Shown one piece after another: positions 1 through 9,383 of a DNA stretch of 64,000 nt (the first letter of the stretch is position 1; the number at the start of each line of letters is the position of its first letter). The notes beneath the pieces were generated by a model. The model was not told where the DNA came from. It did not search any database and was given only the letters and a program-made list of their open reading frames with translations. Origin of the DNA: Yeosuana aromativorans (GTDB taxonomy: Bacteria > Bacteroidota > Bacteroidia > Flavobacteriales > Flavobacteriaceae); contig NZ_BMNR01000005.1 of NCBI RefSeq assembly GCF_014646655.1, positions 124,001 through 188,000 on the forward strand, given 5' to 3'. The translations under genes were made by a program, and so were the position numbers.

Positions 1-802
1 CAACCTCGCGCAAAAACATATCCGTTAATTGGTAATCTTGGTAGCCTAATGAATTTTCAGCCAAGGTTAAAATCTCAGCTTCATAATAGCCGCGTTTTAC
101 TTTGCTCACTTTTAAAAAAGCCGTAGTGAAATCCAATTTTTTGGCTATTCGTTCAGCTCCCGTAAAACATGGTACTTTAATGCCCATAAAATCTTGCCAA
201 TACACTTCACTAGTAACTTTTGGAGACTGATCACTTAAAAACCCGGTAATGCTTTTTACATTGTTATGCTCCAAATCATTTATGTAAGCAATGGTTTCCT
301 TTGTGCTGATAAGCGTGGTATTGAATTTTGAGCGAATATTTCTAACCAATTTATCAAAATACGGATTCGCCAATTTTTTATAAACGGCCAATCCTTTAAA
401 ATTAATATAGTTTTCAATAACAATGGACCATTCCCAACTGGCATAATGCCCAAACATAAGGATGATACTTTTGTTAAGGGCTTCCAAGCGTTTGAACTCG
501 TCAGGATTGTTAATTTTAAATCGTTTTTTTAATTCGCTACTGGAAATGGTCATGGTTTTTATCATTTCCAAGAACATATCACATAAATGGTGATAGAATT
601 TTTTTGTAATATGGTTGATTTCACCATCGGTTTTATCAGGAAACACAAGTTTTAAATTGGCATCCACAACCTTTTTTCTGTAGCCAATAATGTAGTAAAC
701 CAGTACATAAACACAATCTGAAAATACGTACAGTAACCTAAAGGGAAGTATGGAAATTACCCATAGAAATGGATAAACAAGTATATAAACAAGAAATTGC
801 AT
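1..802 (-). CDS. Lipid A biosynthesis (LpxL/HtrB-type) acyltransferase, 3' end outside window
   Basis: Reading from the ATG at 802 to the window edge gives 267 codons with no stop, so the C-terminus is missing. The N-terminus (residues 1-40) is a hydrophobic membrane anchor. Residues 119-124 hold the HX4E catalytic signature of LpxL/HtrB acyltransferases (GHYASWEWS, H119 and E124), and the downstream glycine-rich, basic context fits the family. These inner-membrane enzymes add a secondary acyl chain to lipid A. The gene diverges from the rhomboid gene across 162 bp. The fold assignment is firm; the exact acyl specificity cannot be read from sequence. Confidence 0.85.
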   Translation of the reverse strand, partial: MQFLVYILVYPFLWVISILPFRLLYVFSDCVYVLVYYIIGYRKKVVDANLKLVFPDKTDGEINHITKKFYHHLCDMFLEMIKTMTISSSELKKRFKINNPDEFKRLEALNKSIILMFGHYASWEWSIVIENYINFKGLAVYKKLANPYFDKLVRNIRSKFNTTLISTKETIAYINDLEHNNVKSITGFLSDQSPKVTSEVYWQDFMGIKVPCFTGAERIAKKLDFTTAFLKVSKVKRGYYEAEILTLAENSLGYQDYQLTDMFLREV

Positions 803-964
803 GAATTAATTTTAAATTTGCACCAACAAACCGATATAAAATTTGTCAGGCAAATATACACAAACCGCATGAGAAATTTTATTGGTAGGTTACCTGTGAC
901 CTAGTTATCAAATAGTTTATTCACAGGAAATATATGTTATAAATTATTTAAACGTTTACACCTT

Positions 965-1615
965 ATGGGCAAATTAGATATAGTTACCATAATTATCATA
1001 GCGGCCAACGTCATTATTTCGTACAAAGGTTTCAGTGATTTTGGGTTTTTTGAAAAATATAAGTTCCACGTTGGAGCTGTAAGACGTGGCGAACAGTTCA
1101 GGTTATTTAGCTGTGGTTTTTTACATGCCGATACGGCCCATTTGTTCTTTAACATGTTTTCCTTGTACTTTTTTGCCAATGTGGTTATCGGTTATTTAGG
1201 CGTTGTAAGTTTTTTGATTATTTACGTGGGCAGTTTGTTATTGGGTAGTTTGCTGTCGCTTTACTTTCATAAGGACGAATACCATTACAGTGCGGTTGGT
1301 GCGAGTGGCGCCGTTATGGGCATTATTTATTCGGCCATTTTATTACAGCCTGGTATGAGTTTGTATATCTTTTTTATTCCTATACCAATTCCTGCTTATA
1401 TCTTCGGAATAGGGTATTTACTCTATTCTATTTATGGTATGAAAAACAGGATTGGCAACATTGGTCACGATGCTCATTTTGGAGGCGCTGTTGGCGGTTA
1501 TGTCATTACCTTGATTTTGGCGTCCTGGCTATTTGAAGAAAATTTAATGATGATTGCTTTACTGGCCATACCCATCGTGTTATTATTTGTATTGAAAAAA
1601 ACAGGAAAAATTTAG
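965..1615 (+). CDS. Rhomboid family intramembrane serine protease
   Basis: This 216-aa polytopic membrane protein carries the rhomboid signatures: H59xxxN63 in transmembrane helix 2, the catalytic serine in GASGAVMG (S114), and the catalytic histidine in AHFGG (H171). A serine-histidine dyad in the membrane cleaves transmembrane substrates; no substrate can be inferred here. The length is that of a minimal six-helix rhomboid without an extra soluble domain. It stands alone, divergent from the acyltransferase and 143 bp before lon. An A/T-rich stretch and no Shine-Dalgarno precede the ATG, as is usual in this phylum. Confidence 0.9.
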   Translation: MGKLDIVTIIIIAANVIISYKGFSDFGFFEKYKFHVGAVRRGEQFRLFSCGFLHADTAHLFFNMFSLYFFANVVIGYLGVVSFLIIYVGSLLLGSLLSLYFHKDEYHYSAVGASGAVMGIIYSAILLQPGMSLYIFFIPIPIPAYIFGIGYLLYSIYGMKNRIGNIGHDAHFGGAVGGYVITLILASWLFEENLMMIALLAIPIVLLFVLKKTGKI

Positions 1616-1770
1616 TGGCACTTCATTATGGCATGGCAATTGAAATTATAGTTATAGTAAATCGTCTATTTATTGTTTAAAGTATTGATTTACAAAAATT
1701 TAATTTTTTAGATAACAATTATAAAAAAGAACCAATAGTCATTTAATGACATATTGACTTGAAAATATAT

Positions 1771-4221
1771 ATGAAGAAATCCGATTTTATAAGTCTTGAC
1801 AGTTTGTCATTTCAAGAGTTTGATGAAAATTCAGAATTAATACCCTTGATGACCCCTGAAGATGAAGAAGAAATAAACAAAGAAAACCTGCCCGAAACCT
1901 TACCCATATTACCATTGCGAAACACTGTGTTGTTTCCAGGCGTAGTGATTCCCATAACGGCTGGACGTGATAAATCAATCAAATTGATTAATGATGCCAA
2001 CAAAGGCAATAAAGTGATTGGTGTGGTATCGCAAAAAGATGAGTCTATTGAAGACCCAACAGCCAAAGACATTCATGGCACGGGAACCGTTGCCAGAATT
2101 TTGCGGGTTTTAAAAATGCCCGATGGTAATGTGACGGTTATTATTCAAGGCAAAAAACGTTTTAAGGTGGCTGAGGTGATCACTGAGGAACCTTATATGA
2201 ATGCCACCATACGGGAAATTCCTGAAGCACGGCCTGCAGAAAACAACAAGGAATTTGTGGCTATTATAGATTCCATTAAGGATCTGGCTTTACAAATCAT
2301 CAAGGATAGTCCCAATATTCCCAGCGAAGCGTCTTTTGCCATTAAAAACATAGAGAGCAATTCGTTTTTGGTGAATTTTGTGTCTTCTAATATGAACCTT
2401 TCTGTAAACGAAAAACAAAGTTTACTGGAAATCAATGACTTAAAGAAACGTGCGTTGGCTACACTTAAGTTCATGAATATTGAATTTCAAAAACTGGAGC
2501 TTAAGAATGACATTCAGTCCAAGGTTCAAATGGATATGAGCCAACAACAGCGTGAGTATTTCCTGCATCAGCAAATGAAAACCATTCAAGAAGAATTGGG
2601 CGGTGTGAGTTATGATGAGGAAATAGAGGAGATGAAGCAACGGGCCAAGAAAAAACACTGGAGTAAAAAAGTAGGCGATCATTTTGATAAGGAGCTTGCC
2701 AAAATACAACGGATGAATCCGCAAGTGGCTGAATATTCCATACAACGTAATTATCTGGACCTTTTTTTGGATTTACCTTGGGATAAGTTCAGTAAAGATA
2801 AATTTGATTTAAAACGTGCCCGCAAGATTCTAGACAGAGACCATTTTGGATTGGAAGATGTTAAGCGCAGAATTATTGAGCACTTGGCCGTGTTAAAATT
2901 GCGCAATGATATGAAGTCGCCAATCCTATGTTTGTATGGCCCTCCAGGTGTTGGTAAAACATCGCTTGGAAAATCCATCGCAGAAGCACTTGGCAGAGAA
3001 TATGTGCGGATGTCATTAGGTGGTTTGCGTGATGAAGCTGAAATACGAGGTCATAGAAAAACCTACATTGGCGCCATGCCGGGACGTATCATCCAAAGTT
3101 TGAAGAAAGCTGGTACCTCCAATCCTGTTTTTGTGTTGGACGAAATTGATAAGTTATCAAATTCGCACCAAGGCGATCCATCTTCAGCCATGTTGGAAGT
3201 GCTTGACCCAGAGCAAAACAATGATTTCTACGATAACTTTTTGGAAATGGGGTACGACCTGTCCAAAGTCATGTTTATTGCAACATGCAATAGTTTGTCA
3301 ACCATTCAGCCAGCTTTGTTGGATAGGATGGAAATCATTAACGTAACGGGTTACACCATTGAAGAAAAAGTAGAGATTGCCAAACGCCATTTGTTGCCTA
3401 AGCAATTAAAAGAACATGGTTTGACGGATAAGGATTTAAAAATAGCCAAACCCCAATTAGAAAAAATTGTAGAAGGCTATACCCGAGAATCTGGTGTACG
3501 AAGCTTGGAAAAGCAGTTGGCTAAAATGGTGCGCTATGCGGCCAAGAACATTGCCATGGAAGAGGATTATAATGTTAAAGTATCAAATGACGATATCATA
3601 GAAGTATTGGGTGCGCCAAAAATGGAGCGTGATAAATACGAAAACAATAATGTGGCCGGTGTGGTAACCGGATTGGCCTGGACCCGTGTAGGTGGCGATA
3701 TTTTGTTTATAGAATCCATTCTTTCAAAAGGGAAAGGCAATCTAACCATTACAGGAAATTTAGGAACGGTAATGAAGGAATCTGCCACTATAGCCATGGA
3801 ATACATCAAATCAAATGCTGATGAATTTGGAATCAATCCAGAAGTTTTTGATAAATATAATGTGCATATCCATGTGCCCGAAGGCGCCACACCAAAGGAC
3901 GGACCAAGTGCAGGGGTGACCATGTTAACATCGTTGGTATCCTTATTCACACAACGAAAAGTCAAGAAAAGTTTAGCCATGACAGGCGAAATTACCTTAC
4001 GTGGTAAAGTGCTTCCTGTTGGTGGAATTAAGGAAAAAATTTTAGCGGCCAAACGTGCCAGAATTAAAGAGATTTTGCTTTGTGAGGACAATAAAAGGGA
4101 TATTGAGGAAATCAAACCTGATTACTTAAAAGGGTTAACATTTCACTATGTGACCGATATGAGTGATGTCATTAAAATAGCCCTGACCAATCAAAAGGTG
4201 CAGAACGCTAAGAAACTATAA
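1771..4221 (+). CDS. lon: ATP-dependent endopeptidase Lon
   Basis: Lon degrades misfolded and regulatory cytoplasmic proteins. In 820-codon numbering from a possible TTG at 1759, the N-terminal substrate-binding domain contains [14 protein letters not shown], Walker [10 protein letters not shown] starts near residue 394, Walker B is PVFVLDEID, and the protease dyad is S717 (PKDGPSAG) and K760 (GGIKEK), spaced 43 residues apart as in E. coli Lon. I prefer the ATG at 1771 (816 aa), four codons downstream of the TTG. An intrinsic terminator follows directly. All catalytic residues are intact and the length is normal. Confidence 0.97.
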   Translation: MKKSDFISLDSLSFQEFDENSELIPLMTPEDEEEINKENLPETLPILPLRNTVLFPGVVIPITAGRDKSIKLINDANKGNKVIGVVSQKDESIEDPTAKDIHGTGTVARILRVLKMPDGNVTVIIQGKKRFKVAEVITEEPYMNATIREIPEARPAENNKEFVAIIDSIKDLALQIIKDSPNIPSEASFAIKNIESNSFLVNFVSSNMNLSVNEKQSLLEINDLKKRALATLKFMNIEFQKLELKNDIQSKVQMDMSQQQREYFLHQQMKTIQEELGGVSYDEEIEEMKQRAKKKHWSKKVGDHFDKELAKIQRMNPQVAEYSIQRNYLDLFLDLPWDKFSKDKFDLKRARKILDRDHFGLEDVKRRIIEHLAVLKLRNDMKSPILCLYGPPGVGKTSLGKSIAEALGREYVRMSLGGLRDEAEIRGHRKTYIGAMPGRIIQSLKKAGTSNPVFVLDEIDKLSNSHQGDPSSAMLEVLDPEQNNDFYDNFLEMGYDLSKVMFIATCNSLSTIQPALLDRMEIINVTGYTIEEKVEIAKRHLLPKQLKEHGLTDKDLKIAKPQLEKIVEGYTRESGVRSLEKQLAKMVRYAAKNIAMEEDYNVKVSNDDIIEVLGAPKMERDKYENNNVAGVVTGLAWTRVGGDILFIESILSKGKGNLTITGNLGTVMKESATIAMEYIKSNADEFGINPEVFDKYNVHIHVPEGATPKDGPSAGVTMLTSLVSLFTQRKVKKSLAMTGEITLRGKVLPVGGIKEKILAAKRARIKEILLCEDNKRDIEEIKPDYLKGLTFHYVTDMSDVIKIALTNQKVQNAKKL

Positions 4222-4228
4222 TGATTTA

Positions 4229-4255
4229 ACCTCGATTAAGTTCGAGGTTTTTTTT
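4229..4255 (+). terminator. Intrinsic terminator of lon
   Basis: AACCTCGA (4229-4236) pairs with TCGAGGTT (4242-4249), and a run of T residues follows. It starts eight bases after the lon stop codon. Confidence 0.85.
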
Positions 4256-4317
4256 GATTAAAATATTTCATGCCCACTTTCGTTCTAAGATAGATTTACT
4301 TACTTTGTACCGTAAAT

Positions 4318-5337
4318 ATGCTGAAACAAACCATTACTCTTTTTTGTCTGCTCATTAGTGTTCTGGCCACGGCGCAAGTTGGAGGTGAATCAACCTATCA
4401 GTTTTTGAATTTGGTATCATCACCCCGTCAAGCAGCACTTGGCGGAAAGGTCCTGACCAATGTAGATTATGATGTGGCCCAAGGCCTTTATAACCCAGCT
4501 ACAATAAATGTAGATATGGATAATCAACTAGCCTTAAACTATACCAGCTATTTGGGTGGAATAAGCTACGGTACGGCTTCATATGCTTACACAGTTGATA
4601 GGCGTACACAAACTTTTCACGCTGGGGTAACATATATCAATTACGGAACTTTTGATGGTTATGATGAAAACGGTAATTCCACAGGCTCTTTTACCGGAAA
4701 TGAGGCAGCTTTATCGTTTGGGTATGCGTTACAAATAGGATATAGCGATTTTTATTTTGGTGCTAACGTTAAATTGATAACATCAAAATTAGAACAATAT
4801 AACTCGTTTGGAGTAGCTACGGACTTAGGATTGCTTTACAAGGATGACTATCTGGATTTCAATGCTGCTTTAGTAGTGAGAAACTTTGGAACCCAAATTA
4901 CAACCTATGCCGGACAACATGAACCATTACCGTTTGAAGTGGATTTTGGGATGTCTCAACGTTTAGAGAACGTCCCGATACGGTGGCACATAACACTTGA
5001 AAACTTACAAGAATGGCCTATAGCTGTTTCCAATCCCGCACGGGTTACCACCGATTTATCTGGTAATCAAACACCTGAAAAAGTCGGTTTTTTGGGAAAA
5101 GTAATCAGGCATACTATCTTAGGTGCGGAATTATTTCCAGAAGGCGGATTTAATATTCGTTTAGGGTATAATTTCAGACGGGCAGAGGAACTGCGTATTG
5201 TTGACCAACGCAATTTTTCAGGACTTTCAGCGGGTTTTTCAATAAAATTTAATAAAATGCGGTTTAGTTACACGCATGCCAAATATACAAGTGCGGCCAA
5301 TTCAAACTTTTTTGGTTTGCAAATAGATTTACAATAA
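4318..5337 (+). CDS. porQ: Type IX secretion system protein PorQ
   Basis: This 339-aa protein has a cleavable signal peptide (residues 1-19, ending ATAQ) and a beta-rich body with alternating aromatic strands ending in a hydrophobic C-terminal strand, as in an outer-membrane barrel. The opening after the signal, GGESTYQFLNLVSSPRQAALGG, split around residues 22-43, is characteristic of the PorQ family, which belongs to the type IX secretion apparatus exporting gliding adhesins and enzymes. The gene sits immediately before cmk, an arrangement I associate with flavobacteria. A weak -7-like box (TTACTTTG, 4300-4307) precedes it. Confidence rests on sequence character and context. Confidence 0.85.
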   Translation: MLKQTITLFCLLISVLATAQVGGESTYQFLNLVSSPRQAALGGKVLTNVDYDVAQGLYNPATINVDMDNQLALNYTSYLGGISYGTASYAYTVDRRTQTFHAGVTYINYGTFDGYDENGNSTGSFTGNEAALSFGYALQIGYSDFYFGANVKLITSKLEQYNSFGVATDLGLLYKDDYLDFNAALVVRNFGTQITTYAGQHEPLPFEVDFGMSQRLENVPIRWHITLENLQEWPIAVSNPARVTTDLSGNQTPEKVGFLGKVIRHTILGAELFPEGGFNIRLGYNFRRAEELRIVDQRNFSGLSAGFSIKFNKMRFSYTHAKYTSAANSNFFGLQIDLQ

Positions 5338-5454
5338 TTAAAAGTGCCTAAAATATTTAGAAGTTATAAGTGCCTTAAGTTTTTAATTTTATCACACTTT
5401 AGTACTTTAGTGCACTTCAAAACTTTAAATACTTCGGATGCTTCAACTTAAATT

Positions 5455-6144
5455 ATGAATAAAATTATAATTGCAATAGACGGATATTCTTCCACAGGAA
5501 AAAGTACGGTAGCCAAGCAATTAGCAAAGCATTTGGGCTATGTGTATATTGACTCTGGTGCCATGTACAGGGCTGTAACGTATTTTGCAATGACCAAAGG
5601 AATTATTGACGCTAAACATTTTGATGCTGATGAGCTTATTTCTAAACTTGATGATATTAAAATCAGGTTTGTATTTAATTCGGATTTGGGCTTTGCGGAG
5701 GTGTATTTAAACAATGTGAATGTTGAAAGGGAAATTAGGAGTATGGAAGTTTCAAACCTGGTCAGTAAAGTCTCTGCCATTCCAGAAGTAAGAAAGCAAC
5801 TTGTGAAACAACAGCATGCAATGGGTGAAGAGAAAGGCATTGTTATGGATGGACGCGATATTGGCACTGTGGTTTTTCCCAATGCGGAATTAAAGATATT
5901 CATGACGGCTTCTGCTGAAACCAGGGCAACAAGACGTTATAATGAGTTAAAGGCCAAAGGTGACAATGTGAGTTTTGAAGCGGTTTTAAAAAACGTCCAA
6001 GAGCGTGATTATTTGGATTCTACCAGAGCGGATTCCCCTTTGTATAAAGCAGATGACGCCATAGAAATTGACAACTCCAAGATGACAATGGAAGAGCAGT
6101 TGCAGACTGTTTTGGGGTTAGTAAATAAGGTGTTGGACAATTAA
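5455..6144 (+). CDS. cmk: (d)CMP kinase
   Basis: Cytidylate kinase phosphorylates CMP and dCMP with ATP in the cytoplasm. The 229-aa protein has the P-loop GYSSTGKST (residues 10-18), the nucleoside-binding SGAMYRAVT segment, and the MDGRDIGTVVFPNA motif typical of Cmk. Length and motif order are normal. It lies 117 bp after porQ; that gap carries short repeated words but no clear terminator. The ATG at 5455 is the only start that preserves the full P-loop strand. Confidence 0.96.
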   Translation: MNKIIIAIDGYSSTGKSTVAKQLAKHLGYVYIDSGAMYRAVTYFAMTKGIIDAKHFDADELISKLDDIKIRFVFNSDLGFAEVYLNNVNVEREIRSMEVSNLVSKVSAIPEVRKQLVKQQHAMGEEKGIVMDGRDIGTVVFPNAELKIFMTASAETRATRRYNELKAKGDNVSFEAVLKNVQERDYLDSTRADSPLYKADDAIEIDNSKMTMEEQLQTVLGLVNKVLDN

Positions 6145-6193
6145 TAAAAAAGCAATCAAGAAGATTGCCTTTTAATTTTTGTTTTGGGATTGA

Positions 6194-6574
6194 TTATAAA
6201 TTAGGTATTACGAGTTCCTGACCTGGATAAATTAAATCAGGGTTTTTCAAAATATTTGAATTGGCTTTAAAAATATCATTGTACTTGGAAGCATTTCCGT
6301 AATAATGTTTAGCTATTTTACCTAGGGTTTCACCACTTTTTACAGTATGCCTATGATACACACTTGTGTCTTCAACAATAATGTTTGCTTGAATATCAGT
6401 TGGATTTTGTCCACCAATTTCCTTGATTTTATCCCACAACAGGTTTTTTTCATATTGCGTTTTTGTTGTGCCTTTGACTTTTAAGACCCCGTTTTCTTCG
6501 GTAACGTTACCATCTTTAACATGTAGGGATTCTCCTAAATCCAGTACTGGTTGATACTTTTCTTTTGCTGTCAT
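6194..6574 (-). CDS. BON-LysM domain protein, similar to potassium-binding Kbp/YgaU
   Basis: The ATG at 6574 is chosen over one 13 codons upstream because the protein then begins MTAKEKYQPV without a spurious hydrophobic lead. The 126-aa protein has an N-terminal BON-like part (about residues 20-75, with V.NGVLKVKG) and a C-terminal LysM domain (about 80-126, HTVKSGETLGKIAKHYYGNAS to YPGQELVIP). This order and length match E. coli Kbp (YgaU), a soluble K+-binding protein. There is no signal peptide, so it is probably cytoplasmic rather than wall-binding. It is convergent with cmk. Confidence 0.8.
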   Translation of the reverse strand: MTAKEKYQPVLDLGESLHVKDGNVTEENGVLKVKGTTKTQYEKNLLWDKIKEIGGQNPTDIQANIIVEDTSVYHRHTVKSGETLGKIAKHYYGNASKYNDIFKANSNILKNPDLIYPGQELVIPNL

Positions 6575-6693
6575 AATATTTGTTTTTAATACTACTAAGA
6601 TATTAAATCTCATGCTTTTTTAAGTCACAAAACAATAAATAATGACACTGTGATTTTATTATTATCAAATTAGGCTATTTATCTGAAAATATG

Positions 6694-6701
6694 TAACTTT
6701 G
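6694..6701 (+). promoter_or_regulatory. -7 box of the rpsA promoter
   Basis: TAACTTTG matches the Bacteroidota -7 consensus TAnnTTTG. No good TTG is visible at the usual -33 distance. It would give rpsA a 5' UTR of roughly 115 nt. Confidence 0.55.
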
Positions 6702-6720
6702 CACTCCTTTTAGCGAATCG

Positions 6721-6792
6721 TCGGAATGATAAAAGGAATGAAACTGAAAAATTAAATAACACTTCTGTGTGTTATTCGCATCAATCTTCCGA
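6721..6792 (+). promoter_or_regulatory. Structured leader of rpsA mRNA
   Basis: TCGGAA (6721-6726) can pair with TTCCGA (6787-6792), enclosing a perfect hairpin with arms AATAACAC (6755-6762) and GTGTTATT (6769-6776) around a six-base loop. The structure lies between the promoter and the rpsA start, where S1 autoregulation would act. Function is inferred from position only. Confidence 0.45.
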
Positions 6793-6823
6793 AGCATAAC
6801 AGAATACAAAATTTAATCAGCAC

Positions 6824-8692
6824 ATGGCTGAAAAAGCAAAACAAGCTGAAGTTGAAGCAGTTGAAGTTCCAACTGAAGACACTCCAAAAACTGAGGCTCC
6901 AGTAGTATCTGAGGCTCAAGCAAATCCTGAAAAATTCTTAAAAGACTTTAACTGGCACAATTACCAAGAAGGTATTGATGAGGTTGATGACAAACAACTT
7001 AAGGAATTTGAAAAACTAGTAGCAGAAAACTTCGTTGACACGTTAGATGATGAAGTTGTTGAAGGAACCGTAATCCACATTACAGATCGTGATGCCATTA
7101 TTGACATCAATGCAAAATCTGAAGGTGTTATTTCCTTAAACGAATTCCGTTACAACCCAAACTTAAAAGTAGGCGATAAAGTAGAAGTATTGATTGATGT
7201 ACGTGAAGACGCTACAGGACAATTAGTATTATCTCACAGAAAAGCCCGTGTAATCAAAGCATGGGATCGCGTAAACAAAGCTCACGAAACAGGTGAAATC
7301 GTTAATGGTTTTGTAAAATGCAGAACCAAAGGAGGTATGATTGTAGATGTATTTGGTATTGAAGCATTCTTACCAGGTTCTCAAATTGACGTAAAACCAA
7401 TCAGGGATTACGATCAATACGTGAATAAAACCATGGAATTCAAAGTGGTTAAAATCAACCATGAATTCAAAAACGTAGTGGTTTCCCATAAAGCGCTTAT
7501 TGAGGCTGATATTGAAGAACAGAAAAAAGAAATCATTGGTCAACTAGAAAAAGGTCAAGTATTGGAAGGTGTTGTTAAAAACATCACATCTTACGGTGTA
7601 TTTATTGATCTTGGTGGTGTTGACGGATTAATCCATATTACAGACCTTTCTTGGTCTCGAATCAATCATCCAAATGAGATTGTTGAGTTAGACCAAAAAC
7701 TAAATGTGGTAATCCTTGATTTTGATGAAGATAAATCTAGAATCCAATTAGGATTAAAACAATTAAGCAAACATCCTTGGGAAGCACTTGCTGACACTGT
7801 TCAAGTAGGTGACAAAGTAAAAGGTAAAGTTGTTGTTATAGCCGATTACGGTGCATTTATTGAAGTAGCTGATGGTGTTGAAGGGTTAATCCACGTATCA
7901 GAAATGTCATGGTCAACTCATTTACGTTCAGCTCAAGATTTTGTATCTGTTGGAGATGAAGTTGAAGCTGTTATCTTAACATTGGATAGAGAAGAGCGCA
8001 AAATGTCACTTGGTATCAAACAATTAACTGCTGATCCTTGGACTGACATTACAGGTAAATATCCTGTAGGTTCTAAACACGTTGGTATTGTACGTAACTT
8101 TACAAACTTTGGTGTATTTGTTGAATTGGAAGAAGGTATTGACGGATTGATTTACATCTCAGATTTATCTTGGACCAAGAAAATCAAGCACCCAAGTGAG
8201 TTCTGTGCAGTAGGCGATAAGTTAGATGTTGTTGTATTGGAGTTGGATGTTGAAGGACGTAAATTAAGTTTAGGTCACAAACAAACTACAGAAAACCCTT
8301 GGGATAAATACGAAACAGAATTTGCTTTAGACACCGTTCATAAAGCAGAGATTTCTGAAATCGTTGACAAAGGTGCTACTGTAGAATTTAATGAAGATAT
8401 CGTAGCGTTTGTACCAACACGTCATTTAGAAAAAGAAGATGGCAAAAAGCTTAAAAAAGGTGAAGAAGCTGAATTTAAAATCATTGAATTCAATAAAGAG
8501 TTCAAAAGAGTTGTAGCATCTCACACCGCTATATTTAAAGCTGAAGAAGCTGCTAATGTAAAAGCTGCTGTTAAAAAAGCTGCTGCTACTGCTGCAGAGG
8601 CAAAACCAACCCTTGGTGATGCTAATGATCAGTTGCAAGCGCTTAAGGATAAAATGGATGGAAAAACCACTAAATCAAAAACAAAAAAGTAG
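6824..8692 (+). CDS. rpsA: 30S ribosomal protein S1
   Basis: The 622-aa protein contains six tandem S1 RNA-binding motifs, recognisable at EGTVIHITDRDAIIDI, NGFVKCRTKGGMIVDV, EGVVKNITSYGVFIDL, KGKVVVIADYGAFIEV, VGIVRNFTNFGVFVEL and the degenerate last one near KAEISEIVDKGATVEF. It has an acidic N-terminal extension (about 55 residues) and a lysine/alanine-rich tail. S1 helps load mRNA onto the ribosome, which matters in a phylum that mostly initiates without Shine-Dalgarno pairing. A structured leader precedes it and an intrinsic terminator follows. Codon use looks biased towards a few codons, as expected for high expression. Confidence 0.97.
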   Translation: MAEKAKQAEVEAVEVPTEDTPKTEAPVVSEAQANPEKFLKDFNWHNYQEGIDEVDDKQLKEFEKLVAENFVDTLDDEVVEGTVIHITDRDAIIDINAKSEGVISLNEFRYNPNLKVGDKVEVLIDVREDATGQLVLSHRKARVIKAWDRVNKAHETGEIVNGFVKCRTKGGMIVDVFGIEAFLPGSQIDVKPIRDYDQYVNKTMEFKVVKINHEFKNVVVSHKALIEADIEEQKKEIIGQLEKGQVLEGVVKNITSYGVFIDLGGVDGLIHITDLSWSRINHPNEIVELDQKLNVVILDFDEDKSRIQLGLKQLSKHPWEALADTVQVGDKVKGKVVVIADYGAFIEVADGVEGLIHVSEMSWSTHLRSAQDFVSVGDEVEAVILTLDREERKMSLGIKQLTADPWTDITGKYPVGSKHVGIVRNFTNFGVFVELEEGIDGLIYISDLSWTKKIKHPSEFCAVGDKLDVVVLELDVEGRKLSLGHKQTTENPWDKYETEFALDTVHKAEISEIVDKGATVEFNEDIVAFVPTRHLEKEDGKKLKKGEEAEFKIIEFNKEFKRVVASHTAIFKAEEAANVKAAVKKAAATAAEAKPTLGDANDQLQALKDKMDGKTTKSKTKK

Positions 8693-8734
8693 TTTTTAAT
8701 CAACCTGTAAATACAGGAAACCATTTATAAAACG

Positions 8735-8765
8735 AAAGCCTTCAAGAAATTGAAGGCTTTTTTAT
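8735..8765 (+). terminator. Intrinsic terminator of rpsA
   Basis: AAGCCTTCAA (8735-8744) pairs with TTGAAGGCTT (8750-8759), followed by a T run. Confidence 0.9.
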
Positions 8766-8804
8766 TTAACTTTTTTAAAAACCATAATTTTTAAAATTTT
8801 GCAT

Positions 8805-8812
8805 TACCTTTG
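8805..8812 (+). promoter_or_regulatory. -7 box of the pyrR operon promoter
   Basis: TACCTTTG fits TAnnTTTG, 26 nt before the pyrR ATG. No convincing -33 TTG is present. Confidence 0.5.
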
Positions 8813-8837
8813 TATTCCAAATACGTTTGGATAGTAT

Positions 8838-9377
8838 ATGAGTCAAAAAGTTTTACTTAACGCAAAAGAGGTAAACATCATTCTTCATCGATTGGCTTGT
8901 CAACTTATTGAAAAACATAATGACTTTTCTAATACGGTATTAATTGGCTTACAGCCCAGAGGGGTGTTTCTGGCCAATAGAATTGCCAAAATTCTTAAAG
9001 AAGATTATAAAATTAAGAACATTCAATTAGGGCTTTTGGATATCACGTTTTTTAGGGACGATTTCCGTAGAGGCGATAAACCGTTAGAAGCCAATACAAC
9101 CAACATTAATTTTATAGTAGAAGACAAAACCGTTGTGTTTATAGATGATGTATTGTATACTGGACGAAGCATAAGAGCAGCATTAACCGCTATACAATCC
9201 TTTGGACGACCTAATGAAATTGAATTATTAACGCTTATAGACAGGCGTTTTAGCAGGCATTTGCCCATACAACCTGATTATAGGGGCCGACAAGTAGATG
9301 TAATAAACCATGAAAAAGTAAAAGTCAACTGGAAAGAAAATGACGGGGAAGACTCAGTTTACTTAATAAATAAATAA
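8838..9377 (+). CDS. pyrR: PyrR, pyr regulator / uracil phosphoribosyltransferase
   Basis: This 179-aa type I phosphoribosyltransferase carries the PRPP-binding loop VVFIDDVLYTGRSIRAAL (residues 99-116) and the LIGLQPRGVFLANRIA and DITFFRDD segments of PyrR. PyrR binds uridine nucleotides and can regulate pyrimidine genes by RNA binding; it also has uracil phosphoribosyltransferase activity. It is the first gene of an apparent operon with pyrB, six bases downstream. I see no antiterminator/terminator pair in the short leader, so attenuation is not evident here. Confidence 0.93.
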   Translation: MSQKVLLNAKEVNIILHRLACQLIEKHNDFSNTVLIGLQPRGVFLANRIAKILKEDYKIKNIQLGLLDITFFRDDFRRGDKPLEANTTNINFIVEDKTVVFIDDVLYTGRSIRAALTAIQSFGRPNEIELLTLIDRRFSRHLPIQPDYRGRQVDVINHEKVKVNWKENDGEDSVYLINK

Positions 9378-9383
9378 TGACCC

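Noticed and set aside
1759-1770. TTG start four codons upstream of the lon ATG
   Set aside because: An ATG follows at 1771 and the extra residues add no conserved motif.
8690-8837. PyrR-type attenuator in front of pyrR
   Set aside because: The only strong hairpin there is the rpsA terminator, and it lies upstream of the pyrR -7 box.
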